DNA of 48,045 nucleotides from Magnetococcales bacterium HCHbin5 (GCA_002753505.1 PEAG01000021.1:1-48045), one strand, 5' to 3'. Positions 8,856-18,719 are shown, counted from the first letter of the stretch. Translations and numbers: made by a program. The notes: generated from the letters alone by a model not told the origin.

Positions 8856-11609
8856 CTACCCCCGCACCGGTGCCCGACTGATCGCCTGCCGCACAATTTT
8901 GCACAACTGCGTGCGCTGCATCGGACGATCCAAACAATAAACACCCGCCACCTGCTCCATCCGCTCCCGCTGCTCCGGAGGCAAATTGCTGAACAATACA
9001 ATGGGCAACTCCGCCCACTCCACCTCAGACCGAATCCGCGCAATCTCCTCCAAACCATTCACCCCCGGCCCGATACACTCCAAACAGACAAAATCCCACC
9101 CCTCCCCCCGACCCTTCTCCCGCAACTCGGTAGCCGTCTGACAATGACCCAGCTCACTGACCTCCAACCCCAAAGAGATCAATAATTTTTTCAAGATCAA
9201 CCGATTGACCGGATTTCTCCCCACCACCGCCGTCTTCAACCCGGCCGGCAACGGATTGCTGATATCCAACCCCGTCATCAACAAAGGCACACCAAACGGT
9301 ATGGTGACAGAAAAAACCGAACCTTCATTAACCCGACTCTTGAGATGAATACTACCTCCCATCAACTCAACCAACCGCTTGGCAATGGTCAACCCCAAAC
9401 CGGTCCCCTCATAACGACGACTGGAGGAAGTGTCCACCTGCATGAACAGATCAAAAATGGTCTGCTGCTTCTCCTCCGGAATACCAATCCCCGTATCCGT
9501 CACCGTAAAACAGATCAACCCCGGGGTATCACACAACTTGCTGTCACACGCAACATCCAGCGTAATCTTACCCTCCAAAGTAAACTTGATCGCATTGTGC
9601 AAAATGTGCATCAACAACTGCCGCAAACGAACCGGATCCCCCTTGACCCTGTCAGGAACCTCCGGATCAATATGACACGCAAAAACCAACCCCTTCTCCT
9701 CTACCTGCTCCGCCATCGTCATGCACAACCCATTGACCAACTCCGGCAGATCAAAATAACTGTTCTCCAAGGTAAACTGCTCACTGTTCACCTTGGAAAG
9801 ATCCAACAAGTCGGTAATCAACATGGCCAGACGATCCGCACTTTTTTGAATCGTCTGCAGATATCTGGTCTGGGTTTTGTTCAGAGTGCCAAACTCCATC
9901 TCCAACATCAAAGAGCTGCAACCGGCTATGGTGTTGAGTGGCGTACGCAATTCGTGAGAAATATTGGATAAAAAGTCATTCTTGAGCTGGTTGACCGTCT
10001 CGGCCGCCTGCTTGGCCTGCTGCAACGCCTTCTCCATGGCAATACGGGGCGAAATATCCTCCTTGATGGCCAGATAAAAAGTGTTCATCGCCGCCGACTC
10101 CGGCCCGGAACCATCCCCAGCCATCGACTGCTCCGGGGCATGGATATGAGAAATGGTATTGAGCTCCCAATACACACTGCCATCCTTGCGCCGATTGTGC
10201 AGCTCACCATGCCAAACCTTGCCACTGGAAATGGTTTTCCATAACTGCTGATAAGTGGCCGCCGAGGTCTCCCCGGACTGCAAAATGCGGGGATTTTTCC
10301 CGATAACCTCCGCCGCCGCATAGCCGGTCAGATGGGTGAATTGCTTGTTGACATACAAAATTTTGCCGGTCAAATCACAAATCATGACCCCCGCCGGACT
10401 CTGTTCAACCGCCTGGGAAAGCTTGCGCACCTCCATCTCGGCCCGCTTGCGCTCCGCCAACTCCGCATGCAACGAGTCCCGCGTCTGCACAATCTCCCGG
10501 GTCAATGAATGAAACCGCTCCCGCAACATAAACAACTCATCCCGATGACAACTCTCCATCGGCTGACTGCCCAGCACATTCCTGGAAAAATCCATGATTT
10601 CTCGGGTCATCTGCCGAATGGCATGCGTAACCCACAACAAAATAGCCAAACAGACCAGTATCAGCACCGACGCACCGATCAACCGCTGCTGCCGTTCCGC
10701 CTGCAGGATGGAATGGGTCAGAGAGTCAAAAGATTCCGAAGAGACCAACGTGATCATCTGCAACAGCAGATCAGAGGCTCCATAGTCAAAAAATGATTGC
10801 CCAGCCACCAGATAAGAGCCCAACAACTGCTCCAGGGGCGCGCCGGGAGGCGCAATCTGGGGTTTGTTGCTGGCTATGATACGCTGCTGACTCCCCTCCA
10901 ACAACGCAACAATACCCGCATACTGTCCACCCAACCCCTGGGAATTGGCCAGGAAAACACTGTCCAACGGATTGGCCAGCATGAGCAACGCTTTGGGCTG
11001 CCCCTCCCGTCCCAGAACACTCTCCGAGGTAAGCAAAAACAGCGTCCCATCCACCGAGGTAATGAACGGCTGACCATGGCTCAGTTGACTCAACAAAGAG
11101 GTCGGATCCAACAGAGCCGGCGGCGGCGGCTCCAGCTGACCCCGGAACACCTCCCGCACCCGACCATCCAGATCCATCAACAAAACATAACGCAGGGGAA
11201 TCATCCCCCGCAATACCGACGCCTTGGGCAACCAGGGGGGGGGATCGTTATGAAAAATGATTTGGGTGTATGCTTGCGCCGACGACGACCGAACAGGCTC
11301 AGTCGCCTGAAGCACCTCTCCCGGTGGGGCAGCGGAGTGGCTCTGTTTGACACCACCCCGCTGTTCCAGATAATCCAGCAGGTTTCTCTGAGCGGCCAAC
11401 AAATTGACAGCCTGATAATGCATTTTGACGTGTTGATCAAAAACAACCCGGTTGATCTCCGTCTTTTCCCCCACCAACTCCTTGACCCGTTCCTGGAAAA
11501 TGGCCTGCAAATGGTTGGTCTGCCAATGGTCCAACACCACCCAGGAGGTCATGCCCACCAGGAGAGTGGCCAGAAGAGCCTTCAGAGTGATGGGAAATCG
11601 CTGCAACAT
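8856..11609 (-). CDS. Membrane hybrid-type sensor histidine kinase with PAS and degenerate receiver domain
   Basis: About 917 aa from the ATG at 11609. Order: membrane segment (about 9-25), a periplasmic sensor region of about 290 residues, second membrane segment (ASVLILVCLAILLWVTH), a linker with coiled coil, a PAS domain (AVEQSPAGVMICDLTGKILYVNKQF...GKNPRILQSG), HisKA with the phospho-His in FLSNISHELRTPLN, and a HATPase with N box (HNAIKFT), G1 (DTGIGIP), F box and G2 (GTGLGL). The C-terminal receiver-like domain (last 115 residues) lacks the acceptor Asp: the expected D reads Glu in FVCLECIGPGVNG, and the KP lysine reads Arg in DRPM. It may act as a fixed-state or protein-interaction domain. 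The frame opens upstream at a TTG (11675); neither start has a good ribosome site. Its signal is unknown. Confidence 0.88.
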   Translation of the reverse strand: MLQRFPITLKALLATLLVGMTSWVVLDHWQTNHLQAIFQERVKELVGEKTEINRVVFDQHVKMHYQAVNLLAAQRNLLDYLEQRGGVKQSHSAAPPGEVLQATEPVRSSSAQAYTQIIFHNDPPPWLPKASVLRGMIPLRYVLLMDLDGRVREVFRGQLEPPPPALLDPTSLLSQLSHGQPFITSVDGTLFLLTSESVLGREGQPKALLMLANPLDSVFLANSQGLGGQYAGIVALLEGSQQRIIASNKPQIAPPGAPLEQLLGSYLVAGQSFFDYGASDLLLQMITLVSSESFDSLTHSILQAERQQRLIGASVLILVCLAILLWVTHAIRQMTREIMDFSRNVLGSQPMESCHRDELFMLRERFHSLTREIVQTRDSLHAELAERKRAEMEVRKLSQAVEQSPAGVMICDLTGKILYVNKQFTHLTGYAAAEVIGKNPRILQSGETSAATYQQLWKTISSGKVWHGELHNRRKDGSVYWELNTISHIHAPEQSMAGDGSGPESAAMNTFYLAIKEDISPRIAMEKALQQAKQAAETVNQLKNDFLSNISHELRTPLNTIAGCSSLMLEMEFGTLNKTQTRYLQTIQKSADRLAMLITDLLDLSKVNSEQFTLENSYFDLPELVNGLCMTMAEQVEEKGLVFACHIDPEVPDRVKGDPVRLRQLLMHILHNAIKFTLEGKITLDVACDSKLCDTPGLICFTVTDTGIGIPEEKQQTIFDLFMQVDTSSSRRYEGTGLGLTIAKRLVELMGGSIHLKSRVNEGSVFSVTIPFGVPLLMTGLDISNPLPAGLKTAVVGRNPVNRLILKKLLISLGLEVSELGHCQTATELREKGRGEGWDFVCLECIGPGVNGLEEIARIRSEVEWAELPIVLFSNLPPEQRERMEQVAGVYCLDRPMQRTQLCKIVRQAISRAPVRG

Positions 11610-11715
11610 GCCGCCCGTAGTCTCAAAACAGAATACACCCGCCCCGAATAAAAAGCCGCCTGACGCGCTTTTCAACTATTTGCTCTGGTTTTGATGTTTA
11701 CAGCAGCTGGGACCG

Positions 11716-11751
11716 GGCGTGTGGGAAGCAGAAAACAACTCCCCACACGCC
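11716..11751. other. 10-bp perfect stem-loop
   Basis: GGCGTGTGGG at 11716-11725 pairs with CCCACACGCC at 11742-11751 across a 16-nt loop. It lies between the stop of the dynamin-like gene and the start of the histidine kinase gene, both minus strand. There is no T tract, so it may be an mRNA-stabilising or processing structure rather than an intrinsic terminator. Confidence 0.5.
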
Positions 11752-11768
11752 AAACCAAACTCAAATCC

Positions 11769-13253
11769 CTAGTGGGTATCCAACAACACTTTTGGATTGG
11801 GCAAATCACCACGCCCAGAGGGATTGGTAAACTGATCGTTCAGATTTTGTACATAAATATCCGAATTTTTCAAAACCCGTTGCAACTTCATCTGAGCCAA
11901 CCGACCCCAACCAGCCGGCCGACTGTGAAAAACAGAATACAGAGGATTGGTATTGCGTTCCAAACCTTTTTTCAGATAATCGCGCAGATCGGGTTGTTTA
12001 GTGTTTTTGACAATCTGTTTGCCCAATATGCGGGCCGCGACTCTGCGAATCAGCAAATGCAACGAGACCAGGGCAATCAGCGACATTCCGCCCAACAGAT
12101 CCACCAGAACCGATTGCCACGGGGTACCCGCCTTCCACAACCCCATATCCAACCACGCTGCCAACGGCGGATTATGCAACAAAACAAGGGTGGTTATACC
12201 CACAGCCAATGCACCAAACAGAACGCCATCGGCAATCAATACCATCTTGCGCCAACGCGCAATCCAATCCCTCAACTGCGGCGCGCACTCATTCTGAATC
12301 AGTTTGGCTGTATACTCCAACACCCCGATAATCCGATAAGCCCGCTCCACCTCCACCCGATGGATGCGCTCCTCCACCTCTCGCATATCTTCTGCCAACT
12401 TGCTCTCGTAACGGTTTCGGAGTGCCTCATTTTCAATGGGACTGGCAGCGGCCGTGTTATAAATCTGGTAAAAATGGCCCGCCGTCAGACCCGACTGGGC
12501 CAGGGCGCGCTGCCAGGCAGCGACCACATCTTCCAGGTTGTCCTCCCGCACGGTACAGTCCACCTGGTTGAGAACAAAGAGAAACTTGTTGGAATCCGAA
12601 CGGTGTATGGTGTTCCTGACCAGATGATCCAGGGTGTCTTTCATCGCCCCCGGCTCGGGATGGCGGGCGTCAAAAAAGACCAGCACCAGATCGGACAGAT
12701 CCATGATATGATCACTGATGCGCAGGGTGGCGTTCCGCTGGGCATCCGCATCAAAACCAGGAGAGTCGATCAATATCTTGCCCCGCAACTTTTCCGTCAG
12801 ACAGGTTTTCAGTTGCAAATAGGCATCAATCCGTCGCCCCTCCCCTGCGCTGACATGTTCCAACTCCCGGCTGATCTGATAAAAAGGAAAACGGGGATCC
12901 GCATCCAGGGCCAAACCGGGCAGGGTCCGAACATTCTCCTCTTTGCTGAAACAGATGACGGTAAACTTGTCGTCCACCGCCTGATTGCCGGTACGCTGAA
13001 TTTTCTGGCCCAGATAGTGGTTGATAAAGGTCGATTTTCCAGAGGAAAAAGTCCCCAATATCGAGATCATCGGCCACCAGGGAACCCGGGTGGCAAACGA
13101 CTCCGTCCGGTCCAGGATACCCATCCGATAGGCAATGGAATCCAGATCTCGAAAACTCTGTACCACCTGCAACAAAACAGGATTCTCCTGTTTCAGGTGT
13201 TTTTCTAGGCCATTAAGGCGTCTCTCAACGTGGCTGCTCGGGCTATCAAACAT
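11769..13253 (-). CDS. Dynamin-like GTPase with two C-terminal membrane segments
   Basis: 494 aa. GTPase motifs: P-loop GTFSSGKST (residues 67-75), a G3 region DSPGF, and NQVD as the G4 motif. Two hydrophobic segments (VLFGALAVGITTLVLLH and VLVDLLGGMSLIALVSLHLLI) follow a long helical region, an arrangement like bacterial dynamin-like proteins that remodel or protect membranes. The start at 13253 has GGAG 8 nt upstream; a second Met 17 codons earlier begins with the same residues (MFDSP), probably by chance or a small duplication. It lies upstream of the histidine kinase on the same strand and divergent from gltA. Exact role unknown. Confidence 0.8.
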   Translation of the reverse strand: MFDSPSSHVERRLNGLEKHLKQENPVLLQVVQSFRDLDSIAYRMGILDRTESFATRVPWWPMISILGTFSSGKSTFINHYLGQKIQRTGNQAVDDKFTVICFSKEENVRTLPGLALDADPRFPFYQISRELEHVSAGEGRRIDAYLQLKTCLTEKLRGKILIDSPGFDADAQRNATLRISDHIMDLSDLVLVFFDARHPEPGAMKDTLDHLVRNTIHRSDSNKFLFVLNQVDCTVREDNLEDVVAAWQRALAQSGLTAGHFYQIYNTAAASPIENEALRNRYESKLAEDMREVEERIHRVEVERAYRIIGVLEYTAKLIQNECAPQLRDWIARWRKMVLIADGVLFGALAVGITTLVLLHNPPLAAWLDMGLWKAGTPWQSVLVDLLGGMSLIALVSLHLLIRRVAARILGKQIVKNTKQPDLRDYLKKGLERNTNPLYSVFHSRPAGWGRLAQMKLQRVLKNSDIYVQNLNDQFTNPSGRGDLPNPKVLLDTH

Positions 13254-13399
13254 GAGAACACTCCAAAAAAATCGGGAACAGTTGTACACAGGGGAATCAA
13301 ACATTAATATGGTTGCAGGTTTTCGTTCGACTTGAACAAACCCGGCAGTGTATGCTTCTCGTATTCATTCCTTTTTAGAACAAATAACGGGGTAAAGCC

Positions 13400-14692
13400 A
13401 TGGCTGAAGATACAGTGACCATCTGCGATAATCGTACCGGCAAAACAGTCAAACTGCCCATCATCCACGGAACCGAGGGGGTCCCCGTGGTGGACGTCTC
13501 AACCTTTTATAAAGAGTTCGGCATGTTTACCCTGGACCCTGGCTTCCGGTCCACTGCAGCATGCAACAGCAAAATCACCTTCACCGACGGCGACCAGGGC
13601 ATTCTACTCTACCGAGGATACCCCATAGACCAACTGGCACGCCAGAGTACATTTTTGGAAGTTTGCTATCTGTTGATGGAAGGGGATCTCCCCTCGCCAA
13701 CCCAGTATACCCAGTTTAAAGAAATTATCACCCATCACACCATGGTCCACGAACAATTGCTCAATTTTTATAAGGGCTATCGCCGGGACGCCCATCCCAT
13801 GGCCATCATGGTGGGTGTGGTCGGGGCTCTGTCCGCCTTTTTCCACGACTCACTGGATGTGTTCAACCCCAGGCACCGGGAAATTTCCGCCCATCGACTC
13901 ATTGCCAAAATTCCCACCATCGCCGCAGCCTCCTATAAATACTCGGTGGGGCAGCCTTTTGTCTACCCGGACAACACCCTGAGCTATACCGAAAATTTTC
14001 TGAACATGCTCTTCAGCGTACCTTGCGAAAAAATGCGCCTCTCCCCCGTGCTGGTGCGGGCCATGGATCAAATTTTAATCCTCCACGCCGACCATGAACA
14101 AAATGCCTCCACCTCCACCGTGCGGTTGGCGGGATCCTCGGAAGCCAACCCCTTTGCCGCCGTCTCCGCCGGTATCGGTGCCCTGTGGGGCCCCGCCCAT
14201 GGGGGGGCCAATGAGGCGGTACTCACCATGCTGCACCAGATTGGCTCCGTGGACAATGTCGATGTCTTTATCAAACGCGCCAAAGATCCCGACGATCCGT
14301 TCCGCTTGATGGGCTTTGGCCATCGGGTCTACAAAAATTATGACCCCCGCGCCCGCATATTGAAAGAGTCGGCCCACGCCGTCCTGGCAGATGTGGGACG
14401 CGCCGACGATCCCCTCTTCCGTCTGGCCCTGGAACTGGAGCGGATCGCCCAGGAAGATGAATATTTTATCAAGAGAAAACTCTACCCCAACGTCGACTTT
14501 TACTCCGGCATCATCCAGTCGGCCATCGGCATTCCCACCAACATGTTTACCGTCATCTTCGCAGTCGCCCGGACGGTGGGTTGGATCACTCAGTGGATGG
14601 AGATGATGACGGAAGGGCCCAGCATCAGTCGACCCCGGCAACTCTATATTGGGCATCCCCGGCGCGACTATGTGCCCATGGATGCCCGGTAA
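13400..14692 (+). CDS. gltA: Citrate synthase (type II)
   Basis: Condenses acetyl-CoA and oxaloacetate to citrate, TCA cycle entry. 430 aa, hexameric type II. Catalytic residues are visible in [19 protein letters not shown] (His), [14 protein letters not shown] (His and Arg) and NVDFYSGI (Asp). The N-terminal beta domain ([15 protein letters not shown]) and [34 protein letters not shown] are typical of Gram-negative enzymes. A gap of 146 bp separates it from the divergent dynamin-like gene. Oxaloacetate is also the substrate of the OadGAB complex encoded at 18850-22167. Confidence 0.97.
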   Translation: MAEDTVTICDNRTGKTVKLPIIHGTEGVPVVDVSTFYKEFGMFTLDPGFRSTAACNSKITFTDGDQGILLYRGYPIDQLARQSTFLEVCYLLMEGDLPSPTQYTQFKEIITHHTMVHEQLLNFYKGYRRDAHPMAIMVGVVGALSAFFHDSLDVFNPRHREISAHRLIAKIPTIAAASYKYSVGQPFVYPDNTLSYTENFLNMLFSVPCEKMRLSPVLVRAMDQILILHADHEQNASTSTVRLAGSSEANPFAAVSAGIGALWGPAHGGANEAVLTMLHQIGSVDNVDVFIKRAKDPDDPFRLMGFGHRVYKNYDPRARILKESAHAVLADVGRADDPLFRLALELERIAQEDEYFIKRKLYPNVDFYSGIIQSAIGIPTNMFTVIFAVARTVGWITQWMEMMTEGPSISRPRQLYIGHPRRDYVPMDAR

Positions 14693-14763
14693 TGAAACCG
14701 GCAGCAGAATCCCATCGGTAAAATCATGCTCAACAGTGCAAAAGGGTGACAGGGTGCATCAGG

Positions 14764-15975
14764 ATGACAACACAAACCGCCCCTTTTTTTCAGTCGATCG
14801 GGGTTGTCAAAACCCAATTTGTCGAATTGTTTACAGAAGGTCGCCTGCAACTGGATTGCGGTGCCACGTTGGGACCGGTACAGGTGGCCTATGAAACCTA
14901 TGGTACCCTCAACCCGGATCGCTCCAACGCGGTGCTGCTCTGCCATGCCCTCTCCGGCACCGCCCACGCCGCCGGACGTCACGACCCGGACGATCCCAAA
15001 ACAACCGGTTGGTGGGATCTCTACGTGGGACCAGGAAAACCCTTCGACACCGATCGCTTTTTTGTCATATGCAGCAACAATCTGGGGGGGTGCGATGGCA
15101 CCACGGGCCCCTCCAGCCTGGACCCTGCCACCCAAAAGCCCTTCGGCTTGACCTTCCCCATGATCACCATCGCCGACATGGCCCGGTTGCAAAAGGCGTT
15201 GGTGGATCACCTGGGCATTGACCGCCTGCTGGCAGTGGCCGGCGGTTCCATGGGCGGCATGATCGCCCTGCAATGGGCTCTGGACTACCCGGACAGCCTG
15301 GAAGCCGCTGTGGTCATCGCCTCCACCCCTCGACTCTCTGCCCAGAATATCGCCTTTAATGCCGTCGCCCGTCAGGCCATCATGGTGGACCCCCACTTTA
15401 ACGGCGGCAACTATTACGACAGGGAACGCCCCCGCAAAGGGCTGGCATTGGCACGCATGATGGCCCATATCACCTATCTTTCCGAGAAAGGGCTGCACGA
15501 TAAATTTGGCCGCCGACTCCAGGACCGGGAAAAGCTTTCCTTCGGTTTTGAAAATGATTTTGCCGTCGAAAGCTACCTGCACTATCAGGGATCCTCCTTC
15601 GTTAAAAAATTTGATGCCAATACCTACCTGTACATTACCAAAGCAATGGACTATTTTGATCCGTTCCCCGACGCTCAAACGACGGCAAAACGGTTGGCAC
15701 CGGTAACAGCCAAAATATTGGTCATGAGCTTTGACACGGACTGGCGTTTTGATACCTCCCGCTCCAAGGAGTTGGTCAAGATACTCAATTGGCACGCTAA
15801 ACAGGTGACATTTGAAGTTTTTTCCTCCCCCTATGGTCACGACGCCTTTTTGCTGTATCAGGCCTCCTATCAACAGTCATTGGCCTCTTTTTTGAACCGC
15901 CTGTACCTGGAACACAGCAACGCCACCGCAGGCGCGCCAACAGGGTTGGAGGATGGGGTAGACGACATTGTCTAG
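14764..15975 (+). CDS. metX: Homoserine O-acyltransferase MetX
   Basis: Alpha/beta hydrolase-fold enzyme that acylates homoserine in methionine synthesis. The nucleophile Ser is in GGSMGGM, with Asp in MSFDTDWRF and His in SPYGHDAFL; the oxyanion region CHALSGTAHAAG is also present. The substrate is annotated as acetyl-CoA for most family members, but some MetX enzymes use succinyl-CoA and this cannot be settled by eye. The ATG at 14764 (AGGG 9 nt upstream) is preferred to a GTG six codons earlier. Its stop overlaps metW, its usual partner. Confidence 0.93.
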   Translation: MTTQTAPFFQSIGVVKTQFVELFTEGRLQLDCGATLGPVQVAYETYGTLNPDRSNAVLLCHALSGTAHAAGRHDPDDPKTTGWWDLYVGPGKPFDTDRFFVICSNNLGGCDGTTGPSSLDPATQKPFGLTFPMITIADMARLQKALVDHLGIDRLLAVAGGSMGGMIALQWALDYPDSLEAAVVIASTPRLSAQNIAFNAVARQAIMVDPHFNGGNYYDRERPRKGLALARMMAHITYLSEKGLHDKFGRRLQDREKLSFGFENDFAVESYLHYQGSSFVKKFDANTYLYITKAMDYFDPFPDAQTTAKRLAPVTAKILVMSFDTDWRFDTSRSKELVKILNWHAKQVTFEVFSSPYGHDAFLLYQASYQQSLASFLNRLYLEHSNATAGAPTGLEDGVDDIV

Positions 15976-16609
15976 GTTACGTATTGATCAGGCGGTTATC
16001 GCCGAACTGGTGGATGAAAAATCCCGCGTCCTGGATCTGGGGTGCGGCGATGGCCTGTTGTTGGAGTATCTGTTTCACAACAAACAGGTGCGAGGGTTCG
16101 GGGTGGAAATATCCCACGAGGGGGTACACGCCTGTATCGCCCGGGGCTTGCCTGTTTACCATGGCGATATCGATCAGGGTCTGTCAGATCATCAGGATGA
16201 TGCGTTTGACTACGTGATCCTCTCTCTGACCCTGCAGGCGGTACGGCGACCAGAGTTTGTATTGCGGGAAATGTTGCGGGTGGGCAAACGGCTGATCGTC
16301 TCCTTTCCCAATTTTGGCCATTGGCGCATTCGTGCCCACTTGGCCTTTGGCGGTCGAATGCCCCGCACCCGGCTGCTGCCCGCCTCCTGGCATGAGACAC
16401 CCAATGCCCATTTGTGTACCATCCTGGATTTTCAGGATCTCTGCCATCAGATGGATATTCGTATTTTGCGCCAGATTCCACTGGCAGCCGGGGGGGGATT
16501 GCCCACCGGTTTGATTCGGAGCGGTCTCTCCAAATGGTTGATCCCCCTCTCGGCGGCCAACCTGTTGGCACCCGTTGCCGTCTTTTTGCTGGAAAGGGGA
16601 ACACCATGA
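15968..16609 (+). CDS. metW: Methionine biosynthesis protein MetW
   Basis: 213-aa SAM-methyltransferase-fold protein. Motif I is RVLDLGCGDGLLLEYL, and FDYVILSLTLQAVRRPEFVLREMLRVGKRLIVSFPNFGHWRIR plus WHETPNAHLCTILDFQDLC are characteristic of MetW, which works with MetX. The start is a TTG at 15968 overlapping the metX stop by 8 nt; no in-frame ATG precedes the domain (an upstream ATG in this frame meets a stop after two codons), so coupled translation from metX is likely. It overlaps hpt by ATGA. Confidence 0.93.
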   Translation: MSRLRIDQAVIAELVDEKSRVLDLGCGDGLLLEYLFHNKQVRGFGVEISHEGVHACIARGLPVYHGDIDQGLSDHQDDAFDYVILSLTLQAVRRPEFVLREMLRVGKRLIVSFPNFGHWRIRAHLAFGGRMPRTRLLPASWHETPNAHLCTILDFQDLCHQMDIRILRQIPLAAGGGLPTGLIRSGLSKWLIPLSAANLLAPVAVFLLERGTP

Positions 16610-17133
16610 CCACCTCCATCGAACCGCTCATTTCCGAGACAGAGATCCGCGCACGGGTGGTTGCCCTGGCCGCTGAGATCGCCCCCCGCCTGCAACCGGG
16701 AACCGTCATCGTTGCCCTGTTGAAAGGGGCATTTGTCTTTGCGGCTGACCTGCTGCGCGAGCTGGCACGTCACGACCTGGACATCAATCTGGATTTCATG
16801 GTCCTCTCCTCCTATGGCAACGACACCCGCAGCAGTGGCCGGGTTTTGATCAATCTGGACTGCCAAAAGTTGGTGGAAAACCGGGATGTGCTGCTGCTGG
16901 ATGACATTCTGGACAGCGGCAACACCCTGACCTTTGCCGTGAAACATATGCGTTTCAAGGGGGCCGGACACATTTTGACCTGCGTGTTGCTGGACAAACC
17001 TTCCCGCCGCCAAACCGACCTGCAGGCCGACTTTGTCGGTTTTACCATTCCCGACCTGTTCGTGGTCGGATACGGTATCGACTATGCCGAACGGTTCCGG
17101 GAGTTGCCCTTTATCGGCCATCTGAAAGAGTAG
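16606..17133 (+). CDS. hpt: Hypoxanthine phosphoribosyltransferase
   Basis: Purine salvage: converts hypoxanthine or guanine plus PRPP to IMP or GMP. 175 aa. The PRPP-binding motif is VLLLDDILDSGNTL; VALLKGAFVFAADLLREL and DFMVLSSYGNDTRSSG are also typical of HPRT; the late FVVGYGIDYAERFRELPFIGHL closes the base pocket. The start ATG overlaps the metW stop (ATGA) and has GGAAAGGGG upstream. The open frame extends far upstream inside metW, but that part is not coding. Confidence 0.95.
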   Translation: MTTSIEPLISETEIRARVVALAAEIAPRLQPGTVIVALLKGAFVFAADLLRELARHDLDINLDFMVLSSYGNDTRSSGRVLINLDCQKLVENRDVLLLDDILDSGNTLTFAVKHMRFKGAGHILTCVLLDKPSRRQTDLQADFVGFTIPDLFVVGYGIDYAERFRELPFIGHLKE

Positions 17134-17139
17134 GAGGCC

Positions 17140-17844
17140 ATGTCCGTGTCGTTTGCCGTTCGAGCCATCCTCTTCGACCTGGATGGCACCCTGGTAGATT
17201 CCGCCCCGGATCTGTGCGGTGCCATGAACTATCTGCTGGCCATGCGGGGCCACCCTGTGCTGGCATTGGAGCAGGTGCGGGATCTGGTGGGCCAGGGGGG
17301 CCGCGCCTTGCTGGCTCGGGGCTTGTGGGGCGAAGGGGCCATACCGCCACAGAATGACCCCCACTTCGAAGAGGCCGTTGCCGTGTTTCTCAGCTACTAT
17401 GGCAACCACCTGACGGACCACTCCACCCCCTACCCGGGCGTGCTGCCCATGTTGCAGTGGTTCCAACAGCAGGGAGTACCCATGGCGGTGGTCACCAACA
17501 AGCCCGAAGCACTGGCGCAACGCATGCTGGAACAGTTGCAGCTGGACCGCTTTTTTGTCCACGTCGTGGGTGGCGACACCCTGACAACCTGCAAGCCGGA
17601 CGCGGAACCGCTGCTGTACGTGCTGAACCAGCTGCACATACCACCGCATCAGGCCCTGATGGTGGGGGATTCGGAAATAGATGTGGTCGCAGCACGCCAG
17701 GCCGGTTGTCCGGTGGTGTTGATGAGCCATGGCTACCGTCACGGTATGACGGCCCAACAATTGTCACCCGATGGGGTGCTGGACCATTTTGACCAATTGC
17801 GCACCCTGTGCGCCGTGCTTGCTGACAAGAAGGAACCATCATGA
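17140..17844 (+). CDS. gph: Phosphoglycolate phosphatase (HAD family)
   Basis: HAD hydrolase of subfamily IA, 234 aa. Motif I FDLDGTLVDSAPDL (nucleophile Asp), motif II VVTNKPE, motif III Lys in TCKPDAEP, and motif IV MVGDSEIDVVAARQAG are all intact. The cap region after PDLCGAMNYLLAMRG fits Gph. Function is to clear 2-phosphoglycolate; related sugar-phosphate substrates are possible. AGGAGG lies 4 nt before the ATG, and its end overlaps hisG by ATGA, so it is part of the metX-metW-hpt-gph-hisG operon. Confidence 0.9.
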   Translation: MSVSFAVRAILFDLDGTLVDSAPDLCGAMNYLLAMRGHPVLALEQVRDLVGQGGRALLARGLWGEGAIPPQNDPHFEEAVAVFLSYYGNHLTDHSTPYPGVLPMLQWFQQQGVPMAVVTNKPEALAQRMLEQLQLDRFFVHVVGGDTLTTCKPDAEPLLYVLNQLHIPPHQALMVGDSEIDVVAARQAGCPVVLMSHGYRHGMTAQQLSPDGVLDHFDQLRTLCAVLADKKEPS

Positions 17845-18719
17845 CACCACTCAAATTGGGTATTCCCAAGGGCAGTCTGGAACAGGCCACCCTGGAGTTG
17901 TTTGCCCAGGCCGGTTGGCATATCACACCGTTTTCCCGCAACTATTTTCCCGCCATTGATGATCCGGAGCTGACCTGCTCTCTGGTGCGTCCGCAGGAGA
18001 TGGCCGTCTATGTGGCCGACGGAACCCTGGACCTGGGACTGACCGGTCTGGATTGGATTCTGGAGCGGGAGTGCGAAGAGAAGGTGATCTCCATCGCCAC
18101 CCTGGACTATTCCAAAAGCTCCAATCAACCCTGCCGTTGGGTGCTGGTGGTACGCAAGGATGCGCCTGTCCACGCCCTGGCCGATTTGCAGGGCAAGCGC
18201 ATCGCCACCGAACTGGAACATGTCACCCGCAAATATCTACAAAAAAATGGGGTGGAGGCAGAGGTTCTCTTTTCCTGGGGAGCCACCGAGGCCAAGGCGG
18301 TGGAAGGGTTGGTGGATGCCGTGGTTGAGATCACCGAAACCGGTTCCACCATCCATGCCCATGGCCTGCGCATTGTGGAAGAGGTGATGCAGACCAGTAC
18401 CCGCCTGATCGCCAACCCGGCTGCCTGCGCAGATCCCTGGAAAAAAGCCAAAATTGAACAGATCTCCCTGTTGCTTTCGGCGGCCCTGGCAGCACGCCAC
18501 AAAGTGATTTTGAAGATGAATATACCCACCGACCGACTGGCAGATCTCACCGCTTTCCTGCCCAGCCTGCAGTCGCCCACCATCAGCCACCTGACCGACC
18601 CCGCCTGGCTGGCCGTGGAGTCGGTCGTCGATCGCAAACAGGTTCGGGAGTTGATCCCTCGCCTAAAAGCGGCGGGTGCTGTAGGTATCCTGGAATATGA
18701 CCTGAAAAAAGTGGTATGA
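17841..18719 (+). CDS. hisG: ATP phosphoribosyltransferase, long form HisG
   Basis: First step of histidine synthesis (ATP plus PRPP). 292 aa, with the C-terminal regulatory ACT-like domain (LKMNIPTDRLADLTAFLPSLQSPTISHLTDPAWLAVESVV), so it is the long, HisZ-independent, histidine-feedback-inhibited form. The catalytic part has IPKGSLEQATLELF, GLTGLDWI, and the PRPP motif in AVVEITETGSTIHAHGL. It is the last gene of the overlapping operon. No other his gene is nearby. Confidence 0.95.
   Translation: MTPLKLGIPKGSLEQATLELFAQAGWHITPFSRNYFPAIDDPELTCSLVRPQEMAVYVADGTLDLGLTGLDWILERECEEKVISIATLDYSKSSNQPCRWVLVVRKDAPVHALADLQGKRIATELEHVTRKYLQKNGVEAEVLFSWGATEAKAVEGLVDAVVEITETGSTIHAHGLRIVEEVMQTSTRLIANPAACADPWKKAKIEQISLLLSAALAARHKVILKMNIPTDRLADLTAFLPSLQSPTISHLTDPAWLAVESVVDRKQVRELIPRLKAAGAVGILEYDLKKVV

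Noticed and set aside
14693-14763. Possible SAM riboswitch before metX
   Set aside because: The gltA-metX gap is only about 70 nt and shows no SAM-type fold that I can recognise.
16414-16605. Upstream extension of hpt into metW
   Set aside because: HPRT homology begins at the ATG at 16606, which has a good ribosome site and an ATGA overlap.
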